Positions 54,964-63,627 of a DNA stretch of 64,000 bases are shown in pieces. The position numbers were made by a program, and so were the translations under genes. The notes under the pieces are model-generated. The model saw nothing but the letters and a program-made list of their open reading frames with translations, was not told where the DNA came from and did no database searches. Source of the stretch: [Scytonema hofmanni] UTEX 2349 (GTDB lineage: Bacteria; Cyanobacteriota; Cyanobacteriia; Cyanobacteriales; Nostocaceae); NCBI RefSeq assembly GCF_000582685.1, contig NZ_KK073768.1:2153119-2217118 (forward strand), read 5' to 3'. The stretch's first letter is position 1. Every line of letters starts with the position of its first letter.

Positions 54964-56757
54964 ATGACTCAAAATTATACCGCATCTACGACACAAATTA
55001 CCCCAATAGCGTACAAACAAAACGGTTATCTAGAATCAGGAAGAAACTCCAAATCGCTGACAGTTGCCGATGCGATCGCCGAAATGCTAGAGAATTTGGG
55101 AGTAGGTTGCGCTTACGGTGTCGCAGGGGGAGCAATGGCAAGCCTTTGGGGCGCTCTATCGAATAGTACCATGCAAGTACTCAACTTTCGTCATGAAGCC
55201 GGAGCCGCCTTTGCTGCCACCGAAGCTTACTTTGCTTCTGGTAGTCCGAGCGTAGTTTTCACCACCGCAGGACCGGGAATGACTAATGCTCTCACAGGCT
55301 TATTTGCGGCTCGTGGAGAAGGTGCAAAAGTGATTTTGTTATCAGCTTGCACCTCAGCAGCGCATCGTGGACGCTGGGCAATTCAGGAAACCAGCACCAG
55401 CACATTGCCCAGTAGCGGCATATTCACCTCAGGAGCGCTGTTCAACTATGCTGTCACCATCGAATCTGCTGCTCAACTTCCGCAGATTTTTAGAAGAATT
55501 GCCCTGGGGTTAGCGCAACCGGGGGGATTTGTCGCTCATTTAAGCATTCCCACAGGTGTACAGACAACCACAGTTGATGAAACAACCCTGCCCGATTTAG
55601 GAGTTGGTTGTTTATCGGTGGCGCCATCAGAAGAAGCGATCGCCAAATGTGTTGAATTACTATCCCAAGAACCCTTTGCCATCTGGGTTGGATTCGGTGC
55701 TAGGAATGCAGCCGAAGAAATTCTCCAGCTTGCAGAAAAAACAGGTGCAGCAGTCATGTGTTCACCTCGCGGTAAAGGCATCTTTCCGGAAGAACATCCG
55801 CAGTTTGTCGGAGTCACAGGTTTAGGTGGTCATGGTTCAGTCATGACATACATGCAATCTGCAACTGCCTTACGCACTTTAGTCTTAGGAACACGCTTAG
55901 GTGAACCGACCTCGTTTTGGAGTCCGGCAATGGTTCCCCCAGGTGGTTTTGTGCATGTAGACATTGACCCAGAAGTGCCAGGAGTGGCTTACCCATCAGC
56001 CAAAACCTACCCCGTGCAGGCTGATATCAAAGCCTTTGTCAAAGCGTTGTTGAAGCACATGCCAGAGAATACCGCGCAAATATCCTTACCCAACCCCGAA
56101 CGAGAAGAAATTGAACCGGGTGCAGATATTCCAGTGCGACCAGAAGTCTTGATGGCAGCCATTCAAAAAGTCATCGTCGAAGGTAGCGATGCCGTAGTTA
56201 TGGCAGAGTGTGGTAACTCCTTTACCTGGTCAACGCATTTACTGAGATTTTCTCAAACAAATCGCTACCGAGTTAGCACCGGAGTCGGGGCAATGGGTCA
56301 CGCCGTCACCGGAGTTGTTGGAGCAGCACAAGCCCGGAATGGTAAAGCCGTAGCCATTGTTGGTGATGGGGCAATGTTGATGAATAACGAAATCAGCACC
56401 GCCGTCAAATACCAAATTCCCGCAATTTGGATTGTGCTTAACGATGCACGTTACAACATGTGCCATCAAGGAATGAAATTGTTGGGATTGACAGGAGCAG
56501 ATGCATCAATTCCCCCCACAGACTTTGCGATGATTGCTAAAGGAATGGGAGCAGAAGCAATCAGAGTAGTCAAAGAATCTGATGTAGAGGCAGCATTAGA
56601 ACAAGCGATCGCATCACAAGTTCCCTTCCTCATCGATGTCATCATTGACCCCAATCGAGCGGCACCTTCTAAAGGTCGCAATCATAGTTTAGCTGCACAA
56701 GGAGTTAAAGCAACTCCCGCTAAAAATTCCGCAATGCTTTCATTTCCAAATATCTAA
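54964..56757 (+). CDS. scyA: ScyA, ThDP-dependent enzyme of scytonemin synthesis
   Basis: A 597-aa acetolactate-synthase-like protein. In scytonemin synthesis ScyA couples indole-3-pyruvate with p-hydroxyphenylpyruvate (known from Nostoc). The N-terminal ThDP-binding domain has the activating Glu in FRHEAGAAFAATEAY. The central domain is Rossmann-like. The C-terminal domain carries the diphosphate and metal motif GDGAMLMNNEISTAVKYQIP. Start ATG 54964 (MTQNYTASTTQ); a TTG at 54907 would add 19 residues. Identity follows from being next to ScyB- and ScyC-like genes; alone it could be any ThDP carboligase. Confidence 0.93.
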   Translation: MTQNYTASTTQITPIAYKQNGYLESGRNSKSLTVADAIAEMLENLGVGCAYGVAGGAMASLWGALSNSTMQVLNFRHEAGAAFAATEAYFASGSPSVVFTTAGPGMTNALTGLFAARGEGAKVILLSACTSAAHRGRWAIQETSTSTLPSSGIFTSGALFNYAVTIESAAQLPQIFRRIALGLAQPGGFVAHLSIPTGVQTTTVDETTLPDLGVGCLSVAPSEEAIAKCVELLSQEPFAIWVGFGARNAAEEILQLAEKTGAAVMCSPRGKGIFPEEHPQFVGVTGLGGHGSVMTYMQSATALRTLVLGTRLGEPTSFWSPAMVPPGGFVHVDIDPEVPGVAYPSAKTYPVQADIKAFVKALLKHMPENTAQISLPNPEREEIEPGADIPVRPEVLMAAIQKVIVEGSDAVVMAECGNSFTWSTHLLRFSQTNRYRVSTGVGAMGHAVTGVVGAAQARNGKAVAIVGDGAMLMNNEISTAVKYQIPAIWIVLNDARYNMCHQGMKLLGLTGADASIPPTDFAMIAKGMGAEAIRVVKESDVEAALEQAIASQVPFLIDVIIDPNRAAPSKGRNHSLAAQGVKATPAKNSAMLSFPNI

Positions 56758-56768
56758 TGATGGTGGTT

Positions 56769-56896
56769 ATACCAAATTAAGATGAAGCTGCATAGAATCA
56801 GATTTAAAGAATTATTGACCGCAGATAAACGCAGATAAACGCGGATGAATTAATGGATTTCATGATTCTGTGCAGCCTCATACAAAATTGGTATTA
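56769..56896. mobile_element. MITE-like inverted repeat between scyA and scyB
   Basis: TATACCAAATTAAGATGAAG (from 56769, continuing CTGCATAGAATCA) is about 75-80 % identical, inverted, to the right arm ending 56896 (reading AATACCAATTTTGTATGAGG on the minus strand). No target duplication was identified. The centre has the repeat CGCAGATAAACGCAGATAAACGC, split here at 56819-56841. It separates scyA from scyB by 320 bp. Confidence 0.55.
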
Positions 56897-57080
56897 GTAG
56901 TTAGTAGTTAAATAAAAGCTCCTTAACGTAGTAAGCACTTCAGTGCTTAAAATCTTAAAATCTTTGATTTGAGCGGTAAACTGCTCACTACGAATCATCT
57001 TCGTTGTTAATTGCGAGTTATTGACAATTACTAACTTTAACCCCAAATTAAAAATCTCAAATTCAAAAGTGGAGTGTAGG

Positions 57081-58145
57081 GTGAACCTTTTTGACACAGT
57101 AGAAGAAATGGGTCATGAACAAGTGTTATTTTGTCATGGTAAAGACCCACATATCAAAGCAATAATTGCCATCCATGACACTAGCTTAGGACCCGCAATG
57201 GGGGCAACACGAATGTTGCCTTATGTCAACGAAGAAGCTGCTTTAAAAGATGCCCTTCGTTTAAGTCGGGGTATGACATATAAAGCAGCTTGTGCTAACA
57301 TTCCCGTTGGTGGAGGCAAAGCAGTTATTATTGCTGACCCCGCACATAAAACTGAAGAATTATTTAGAGCTTACGGACGTTTTGTAGACAGATTACAAGG
57401 ACGTTTTATTACTGGGCAAGATGTGAATCTTACCCCAGAAAATGTCAGAACAATTAGTCAAGAAACTAATTATGTAGTCGGTGTAGAAGAAAAATCTGGT
57501 GGACCAGCTCCCATCACAGCCCAAGGTGTATTTTTAGGCATCAAAGCTGCGGTTAAATTTCGCTTACAAAGTGAAAATTTAGAAGGGCTGAAAGTCGCAG
57601 TTCAAGGTTTGGGCAACGTCGGCAGAAATGTTTGCCAACTTTTACACGAAAGCGGTGCAGAGCTTTTTGTCACTGATATAAGTCAAGAAAAAGTAGAAGA
57701 AGTAAAATGCACTTTAGGTGCAACTGTTGTTGCTCCAGACGAAATTTACTCTTTGGATGTTGATGTATTTTCTCCTTGTGCATTAGGTGGAATTCTTAAC
57801 AGTCAAACGCTTCATAGTTTGTCAGCCGCGATTATTGCCGGTTGTGCCAATAATCAGCTAGCGCAAGAAGAAATCCACGGTCAAATGATTACAGAAAAAG
57901 GAATTCTTTATTGTCCTGATTATGTAATCAATGCCGGAGGACTTATCAACGTTTATAACGAAATGATCGGCTACAACGAAGAAAAAGCCTTTCAGCAATT
58001 GCACAATATCTACGACACACTCATTGAGATTTTTGCTCGTGCGAAACAGCAAGAAATCACCACCAATGAAGCTGCCAAGCAGTTGGCAGAAGAACGAATT
58101 AAGAACGCGAGAAAAATTAATAAGAAGGAAATGATTTTTAGTTGA
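57081..58145 (+). CDS. scyB: ScyB, tryptophan dehydrogenase of scytonemin synthesis
   Basis: A 354-aa Glu/Leu/Phe/Val dehydrogenase family enzyme. In Nostoc, ScyB oxidatively deaminates tryptophan to indole-3-pyruvate. The substrate-binding half has LGPAMGATRMLPYVNEEAAL and the catalytic Lys in NIPVGGGKAVIIADP; the NAD-binding half has VQGLGNVGRNVCQLL. GTG 57081 was chosen because GGAG lies 6 bp upstream and the start then matches leucine-dehydrogenase-type proteins. A TTG at 57021 would add a repeat-like tail. Placed between scyA and scyC, so the identity is strong. Confidence 0.93.
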   Translation: MNLFDTVEEMGHEQVLFCHGKDPHIKAIIAIHDTSLGPAMGATRMLPYVNEEAALKDALRLSRGMTYKAACANIPVGGGKAVIIADPAHKTEELFRAYGRFVDRLQGRFITGQDVNLTPENVRTISQETNYVVGVEEKSGGPAPITAQGVFLGIKAAVKFRLQSENLEGLKVAVQGLGNVGRNVCQLLHESGAELFVTDISQEKVEEVKCTLGATVVAPDEIYSLDVDVFSPCALGGILNSQTLHSLSAAIIAGCANNQLAQEEIHGQMITEKGILYCPDYVINAGGLINVYNEMIGYNEEKAFQQLHNIYDTLIEIFARAKQQEITTNEAAKQLAEERIKNARKINKKEMIFS

Positions 58146-58146
58146 T

Positions 58147-58273
58147 AGTCAAGAGTCAACAGTCAACGGTCAAGAGTCAACAGTCAAGAGTTATGGATTA
58201 ACCACCATCAACTAACCACCATCAACTAACTACCATCAACTAACTACCATCAACTAACCACCATCAACTAACA
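58147..58273. repeat. Short tandem repeats between scyB and scyC
   Basis: AGTCAAGAGTCAAC-type units (58147-58190), then about five copies of the 14-mer CCATCAACTAACCA/TA up to the scyC start. The scyC leader is thus repeat DNA without a Shine-Dalgarno sequence. Confidence 0.85.
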
Positions 58274-58280
58274 ACATATT

Positions 58281-59231
58281 ATGGAAAAAAATACCTTTGC
58301 TACATCCGCTTATATTGCAACTTCACCAGAGAATGCTTACGAGTACCTTTGCAGTCTAAAAAATTTAGACGAGTGGACGCTTTATAGTCGGATGGCAGAG
58401 CAAATGGATGAAAATACTTGGCGCGGAAGTGCTTCAGGTTATCATAGAGACCTCTACTATCACGTTAAAAAATTACAGCATCCGCAACTTCAAGGTATTG
58501 AGTGGCATTGTGGACTTGAGTATCAGAAATATTTTCAAGTCTATCCGGTTCTGCTTTTCCCTAGCGATTACATTGAACCAGGAACAGATGAAAAGGGTGT
58601 GTATTTTCACTGGTTAAGTTTTGTCGATCCAAAGCGACAAACTCAGATGATTATGCAGGGAATTCATACTGTACATACTTCTGAATGTCGATCGCTCAAG
58701 GCTAACTTGGAACGCAAAGCTGGTCTGACATCAGCCACAAAAGGACGTTATTTTATTGATACTGACACCATTTATGTTGATGCTCCTATAGAAGTAGGAG
58801 TTGCATATTTGTCAGATTTGAGAAACATGAATGACTGGGCACATTTAGTGCGAGCAGATGGTGAAATTTCTGCTTCATCTGGTGAGTATCGCGATGAATA
58901 TGGTCATAAAGTAAAAGTTTCGTTGCGGGTAGAACCTGTTAGTAAATGGTATTTGGCAGAGCATGAATTCTTTTATCCTGAGCAAGGATTTTATCAGCGC
59001 TGTCCGAGTATGTTGATACCGGCTTCTTATGCTTTTGGTGATCCGGAAGCTCCTGGTTTCATCTTGCACCGAATCACATTTTGGAAACACGGTGAACAAC
59101 TACCATTGGGCAAACTTCAAATTGAAGACTTTGGTGCTGAGAACATGAATATCAAACGTTTGACAGAAGCCAAAGCTGGCAATCTACAATCGTTTGACCG
59201 TGGTATGAGCTATGCACCGCAGGGTAAATAA
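58281..59231 (+). CDS. scyC: ScyC, cyclase of scytonemin synthesis
   Basis: A 316-aa protein. In Nostoc, ScyC cyclises and decarboxylates the ScyA product to the tricyclic ketone monomer of scytonemin. Two related halves are visible, both like SRPBCC/polyketide-cyclase folds: ATSPENAYEYLCSLKNLDEW near the start and DAPIEVGVAYLSDLRNMNDW near the middle. No signal peptide or membrane segment, so cytoplasmic. Start ATG 58281; the leader is tandem repeat DNA. Identity rests on order (A, B, C) and on length. Confidence 0.9.
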   Translation: MEKNTFATSAYIATSPENAYEYLCSLKNLDEWTLYSRMAEQMDENTWRGSASGYHRDLYYHVKKLQHPQLQGIEWHCGLEYQKYFQVYPVLLFPSDYIEPGTDEKGVYFHWLSFVDPKRQTQMIMQGIHTVHTSECRSLKANLERKAGLTSATKGRYFIDTDTIYVDAPIEVGVAYLSDLRNMNDWAHLVRADGEISASSGEYRDEYGHKVKVSLRVEPVSKWYLAEHEFFYPEQGFYQRCPSMLIPASYAFGDPEAPGFILHRITFWKHGEQLPLGKLQIEDFGAENMNIKRLTEAKAGNLQSFDRGMSYAPQGK

Positions 59232-59240
59232 ATTCTCTCG

Positions 59241-59430
59241 CAGAGACGTTCCGGTGGAATGTCTCTACCGTAACTCTTGCAGAGACGTTTCACCGAAACG
59301 TCTCTACCGCACCTCTTGTACAGACGTTCTAGTGGAATGTCTCTACCGTACCTCTCGCAGAGACGTTTCACCGAAACGTCTCTACCGCACCTCTCGTACA
59401 GACGTTCCACCGGAACGTCTCTACCTAATT
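59241..59430. repeat. Five tandem 39-bp palindromic repeats between scyC and scyD
   Basis: Units of about 39 bp start near 59241, 59280, 59319, 59358 and 59397. Each is a hairpin of the CAGAGACGTT...AACGTCTCTACCG type, with loops and connectors differing between copies. No unique spacers, so this is not a CRISPR. It lies in the 212-bp scyC-scyD gap and would form five hairpins in the transcript. Confidence 0.85.
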
Positions 59431-59443
59431 TTTAATTCTTAAA

Positions 59444-60568
59444 ATGAAACTTAAGGAACATACTATTACATCGTTTGCAGTAATTGCCGATGGTCTTGAT
59501 AATCCCAAAGGTCTGAGCTTTAGTCCCGACGGTAGTCTTTATATTGCTTTATCAGGAATTGGGGGAGATGGGAAAAGTGTTCCATCACCTAGCGGTCAAG
59601 GTGATTTATGTTATGGAACAAGTGGTGCGATCGCCAAAATTGAAAATGGTATCGTCAAACATGTACTGACAGATTTACCTTCTGTCGCATTTGCTGATGG
59701 AACTGGAGCTGCTGGTCCTCATGATATCAAATTTGATGCTCAAGGTAAGGCTTATGTTGTGATTGGCTATGCTGCTAATCCAGCTTTACGCGATCGCTCG
59801 TTAGGCAACACTGATTTAGGTAAAATTATCACTGCCGACTTAAGTACAAATACTTGGAGTACTACTGCCGATATCGCTAATTATGAACTTACTAATAGTT
59901 CTATATCAAGTTCATGTGAAGTTGTCAGTAACCCCTTGTCTTTTTACATAGACGCAGATAAAATTGTATTAGTTGATGCAGGGACAAACAACGTCCTCAG
60001 TGGAAATATTGATGGCAGCGATCTGAAGGTAATTGCTGCAATTCCCAACCAGATATTAACTAATCCAATCTTCCCCGGTTCTAACTCGCAAAATTTTGAC
60101 CGGGGACACGTACCACCTGCTAGTGCTTATCGTCATGCGCCACCATCGGAGATAGCAATTCAATCAGTACCTACAGATATTGTTAAAGGTTCTGACGGTG
60201 CTTATTACGTCAGCGAATTTACTGGTTTTCCCTTTCCAGAAGGTCAAGCAAAAATATACCGTATTGATGCTGACGGATTAACAGTCTATGCAGAGGGCTT
60301 TACCCAACTGATTGACTTAGCTTTCGATAATGAAGGCAACTTGTATGCATTGCAGCATATGAATGCTTCAGGTTGGAAAGGAAAACCAGAAGGCTCTCTG
60401 ATCAAAATAGCGATCGATGGTACTCGCACGACTTTACTCAGTGGTAATGGATTAGAATCACCCGCAGCCTTCACCATTGGTCCAGATAATGCCTTCTATA
60501 TCATCAACCGAGGCGGTCGTCCAGGACAAGGACAAGTAATCCGAATTGAGAATACATCTATGCTGTGA
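59444..60568 (+). CDS. scyD: ScyD/ScyE family beta-propeller protein (ScyD position)
   Basis: A 374-aa six-bladed-propeller-type protein of the ScyD/ScyE family. Repeats such as ADGLDNPKGLSFSPDGSLYI, GPHDIKFDAQGKAYVVIGYA and GSDGAYYVSEFTGFPFPEGQ mark the blades. It lacks both the signal peptide and the C-terminal PEP-CTERM anchor of its tandem paralog: MKLKEHTITSFAVIADG joins the start straight to the first blade. So it should stay in the cytoplasm unless exported otherwise. ScyD is assigned by gene order in the Nostoc cluster. Its exact role in scytonemin maturation is unknown. Confidence 0.85.
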   Translation: MKLKEHTITSFAVIADGLDNPKGLSFSPDGSLYIALSGIGGDGKSVPSPSGQGDLCYGTSGAIAKIENGIVKHVLTDLPSVAFADGTGAAGPHDIKFDAQGKAYVVIGYAANPALRDRSLGNTDLGKIITADLSTNTWSTTADIANYELTNSSISSSCEVVSNPLSFYIDADKIVLVDAGTNNVLSGNIDGSDLKVIAAIPNQILTNPIFPGSNSQNFDRGHVPPASAYRHAPPSEIAIQSVPTDIVKGSDGAYYVSEFTGFPFPEGQAKIYRIDADGLTVYAEGFTQLIDLAFDNEGNLYALQHMNASGWKGKPEGSLIKIAIDGTRTTLLSGNGLESPAAFTIGPDNAFYIINRGGRPGQGQVIRIENTSML

Positions 60569-60758
60569 ATCCGCTTCTGCTTTCGGCAAGCAAAAAGCTT
60601 TGGTGGATTGAGCAACAGCACTCACTCATTTTCAAGCCGACACCTGTCTACCTAGAGAGATTGTCTCAGGGAATGCTTGATTTGTGCTTCCCAGTTATTG
60701 GGAATCGTTGTCTTTATAACTATTAAACCTTCCACAACTAACAACTCTCAATTCCAAT

Positions 60759-62120
60759 ATGAAACTCAAGTCATTTGCCCTTACACTTTTAACCGTTAGC
60801 GTTGGCACTGTTGCTGTAAACCAAGCAGCACAAGCCGCATCGCTGTCGGTACTTGCTGACGGTCTTGATAACCCCCGGAACATGGCATTTGGTCCAGATG
60901 GTAGTCTTTATGTGACAACCAGCGGTAGAGGGGGAGACGGAAACGACGGCAGATGTATCCCATCACCTAGCGCTCAATATATTCCTTTATGTGCTGGTGC
61001 TAACGGTAGCGTTATCAAAATTGCTCAGGATGGTACAAGAACAGATATATTTTCAACTCTTACATCCATAGCATTAGTACCTTCTGGGGAACAAGCAGCA
61101 GGTCCTGCGGACTTCAAATTTGATTCCAAAGGTAACGCTTATCTATTGACAGGTGTTGCCGGCGATCCAAACTCTCGCGATACCATATTAAAAGCTCCTG
61201 ACCTGGGTAAATTATACAAAGTAGACTTAGGCACTAGTTCGCTGACAGCTCTTGCCGATTTTGCCCAGTATGAAGCCCTAAATAATCCCGATGGCACTGA
61301 TTTAATTTCTAACCCCTATGCCTTCACAATTAAGGGTGATAACGCTTACGTTGTAGATGGCGGTGGAAACACTATATACTCAGTCGGACTTGATGGCAGC
61401 GGTATTAAGAATGTAGCCCCGTTCCCTCAGAAAAGATTAGAACTAACTGTAGACCAATTCCCAACTCTTCCTGAAGGGACAGTAGACCCAACAGGAGGGG
61501 CAGAACTACCCCCAGGTTATACACAAGCAGTCAATGGTCTGCCTGTCTCCAACCAATCAGTACCTACAGGTATAGCTGTTGCTCCGGATGGCAGTTTAAC
61601 AGTTAGTGAATACAGTTATTTCCCCTATCCAGAGAGAGAAGCACGCATCTTTAGCGTTAACCCTGATGATTTGTCAATCAAAACCATTTACGATGGCTTT
61701 ACACAGTTGACAGGCGTCGCATACGACACTGATGGTAGCTTGTATGCATTGCAACATATTAATAATTCCGAATGGAAGGAAATTCAACAGGGTGGTGTGA
61801 TCACTGGTGATATTAGCGGTTCTCTAATCAAAATAGCCAAAGATGGTACTCGTACAACCATCTGGAATGGTAATGGATTAGAAGCAGCTTCTGGGATAAC
61901 TATTGGTGCTGATGGTAACTTATACATTGCCAACAGAGCCAGACTCGCCGGCACAGGACAAATTATCAAGATTGACCCTAGATCCGCAAGAGTACCCGAA
62001 CCAAGTGCTGGTGCTGGTCTATTCGCTGTTGCGGCTTTAAGTGCGACTGCTGCAATGGGCAAACGCAAACGGCAACAAAAAGCAAGCGAAGAGTTGCTAG
62101 CTAAAGTAGAAATTCTCTAA
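60759..62120 (+). CDS. scyE: ScyD/ScyE family protein with PEP-CTERM anchor (ScyE position)
   Basis: A 453-aa exported beta-propeller protein, a tandem paralog of the gene before it (LADGLDNPRNMAFGPDGSLY, IAVAPDGSLTVSEYSYFPYP, GVAYDTDGSLYALQHINNSE). A signal peptide (1-27, ending QAAQAAS) and a C-terminal PEP-CTERM signal VPEPSAGAGLFAVAALSATA followed by KRKRQQK suggest exosortase processing in the envelope. No exosortase gene is in the window. The order after scyD fits scyE. Function in periplasmic scytonemin steps is inferred. Confidence 0.85.
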   Translation: MKLKSFALTLLTVSVGTVAVNQAAQAASLSVLADGLDNPRNMAFGPDGSLYVTTSGRGGDGNDGRCIPSPSAQYIPLCAGANGSVIKIAQDGTRTDIFSTLTSIALVPSGEQAAGPADFKFDSKGNAYLLTGVAGDPNSRDTILKAPDLGKLYKVDLGTSSLTALADFAQYEALNNPDGTDLISNPYAFTIKGDNAYVVDGGGNTIYSVGLDGSGIKNVAPFPQKRLELTVDQFPTLPEGTVDPTGGAELPPGYTQAVNGLPVSNQSVPTGIAVAPDGSLTVSEYSYFPYPEREARIFSVNPDDLSIKTIYDGFTQLTGVAYDTDGSLYALQHINNSEWKEIQQGGVITGDISGSLIKIAKDGTRTTIWNGNGLEAASGITIGADGNLYIANRARLAGTGQIIKIDPRSARVPEPSAGAGLFAVAALSATAAMGKRKRQQKASEELLAKVEIL

Positions 62121-62250
62121 TTCCTCATTTTTGATCGCTCAAAAAACAGGCTGCTGTGTTCAAGGCAGCAGCTCAAATCCAAGCTTCCCAGACTGGATCT
62201 GGGAACAAAAACCCTGGAAAGAGTATACCTCAAACAAGAGAGATTTCACT

Positions 62251-63447
62251 ATGGGATTAGTCAAAAATTTATCATTTGCTCTAGTTGGCGCAGGATTTGC
62301 AGTTGTAGCAACAGCTACTCAAGCTTTCTCCTTAAGCTTGAAATACGAAGGTGATATCGGTAGTCCTGGCTTTGGTCCTGGGCAACTCTTTGTTCCCCAA
62401 GGCATAACTGTGCAAGAAGGAACTGGGAATATTTACGTAAGTAACGGTCGTGGTTTGAACCCAGACGGCAGCTTTAACCCGGCGATCGGTAACAAGGTCG
62501 AAATATACAACCCTCAGGGTACTTATATTGGCGCAGTTGGTGAAGGTGGTAGAGGACCTGGACAATTCGACGAGCCGTCAGCTTTAGAATTCGATCCGCA
62601 GACTGGGAATCTCTATGTAGGTGATGTTTTCAACAACCGCGTTAACGTCTACGATCCACAAGGCAATTTTATTAACTCCTTTGGCTCATTTGGCGGTTTG
62701 ATAGAAGGTAGAGCTTTCTTTGGACCATCGGGTGTGACATTCGATAAAGCTGGCAATGTGTATATAGGTGATTTTAGTGGCGACAAAATCAACAAATATA
62801 CCAAAGATGGACAGCTTCTTGGTAGCATTGGTACTTCTGGTACTGCACCTGGGCAGTTTCAAGGACCAGCGGGTCTAAGAATTTCCCCAGTTAGTGGAAA
62901 TTTTTATGTAAGTGACCAGTTTAATAACCGCGTTCAAGTACTCGATCCAAATGGTAATTCGCTGTTTACATTTGGCACACAAGGCACGGGAGATGGACAA
63001 TTTCTTCAACCAATCGGTTTGGAAGTGGATGAAAATGAGAATATCTACGTAGCTGATTCTATCAACAGCCGCGTTCAGGTATTCGATAAAAACGGTAAGT
63101 TCCTGACTGCATATGGACAACCTGCTCTTGATGCATCTGGCAATCCTGTACCACCTCCACAATTAGGTGAACCTCCGTTTGGCAATCCTCTCGACCTGAC
63201 TCCGGGCAGGTTTAACTGGACAGGTGGCACAAGCTACAGAGACGGTAAGCTGTATGTAGGTGATTTCTTCCAAGGTCGCGTTCAAGTGCTGAAGGTAGAA
63301 GGTCAAAACAAAAAAGTGCCTGAACCAAGCACAGCGTTAGCTCTTGGGTTGTTGGGAATAGGAGCTACTGTTGTCAAATTGAAGAAAGATAAGCGGCAAA
63401 GGACAATCATTAGTTTAGAGAAGCAACTGCAAAAGACTACAGTTTAG
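62251..63447 (+). CDS. scyF: NHL-repeat PEP-CTERM protein (ScyF position)
   Basis: A 398-aa exported protein of NHL repeats: GPGQLFVPQGITVQEGTGNI, DEPSALEFDPQTGNLYVGDV, NNRVNVYDPQGNFINSFGSF and further copies, about six blades. Signal peptide MGLVKNLSFALVGAGFAVVA then TATQAFS; C-terminal PEP-CTERM VPEPSTALALGLLGIGA then basic KLKKDKRQR. ATG 62251 was chosen because the signal peptide begins there; an upstream in-frame start at 62131 would bury it. AGAGAG precedes the ATG by 7 bp. NHL propellers often bind proteins or ligands. Position after scyE fits scyF. Confidence 0.85.
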   Translation: MGLVKNLSFALVGAGFAVVATATQAFSLSLKYEGDIGSPGFGPGQLFVPQGITVQEGTGNIYVSNGRGLNPDGSFNPAIGNKVEIYNPQGTYIGAVGEGGRGPGQFDEPSALEFDPQTGNLYVGDVFNNRVNVYDPQGNFINSFGSFGGLIEGRAFFGPSGVTFDKAGNVYIGDFSGDKINKYTKDGQLLGSIGTSGTAPGQFQGPAGLRISPVSGNFYVSDQFNNRVQVLDPNGNSLFTFGTQGTGDGQFLQPIGLEVDENENIYVADSINSRVQVFDKNGKFLTAYGQPALDASGNPVPPPQLGEPPFGNPLDLTPGRFNWTGGTSYRDGKLYVGDFFQGRVQVLKVEGQNKKVPEPSTALALGLLGIGATVVKLKKDKRQRTIISLEKQLQKTTV

Positions 63448-63468
63448 CGACTTTATCCTGATACCCTG

Positions 63469-63589
63469 GTTCCCTGTTAGTTAGGACTTACGCACTCGTT
63501 ACCAAAAAACAAGACTTTGAGATTGCTTCCTCGCGTCGCAATGACGGAAATACGTAGTACGTGCGTAAGTCCTGTTACTAACAGGGAAC
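63469..63589. mobile_element. Nested inverted repeats after scyF, MITE-like
   Basis: Outer arms GTTCCCTGTTAGT (63469-63481) and ACTAACAGGGAAC (63577-63589) enclose an inner pair TAGGACTTACGCAC (63482-63495) and GTGCGTAAGTCCT (63561-63573). The inner ends match the element at 29433-29516. One reading is a mobile element inside the loop of an older terminator hairpin of the scy operon. Confidence 0.7.
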
Positions 63590-63627
63590 GAGAGAAAAGA
63601 CAAGTATTTCAAAAAGTGTTATTAATT

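Noticed and set aside
59241..59430. Possible CRISPR array
   Set aside because: Units are contiguous palindromes of 39 bp with no unique spacers and no cas genes nearby.
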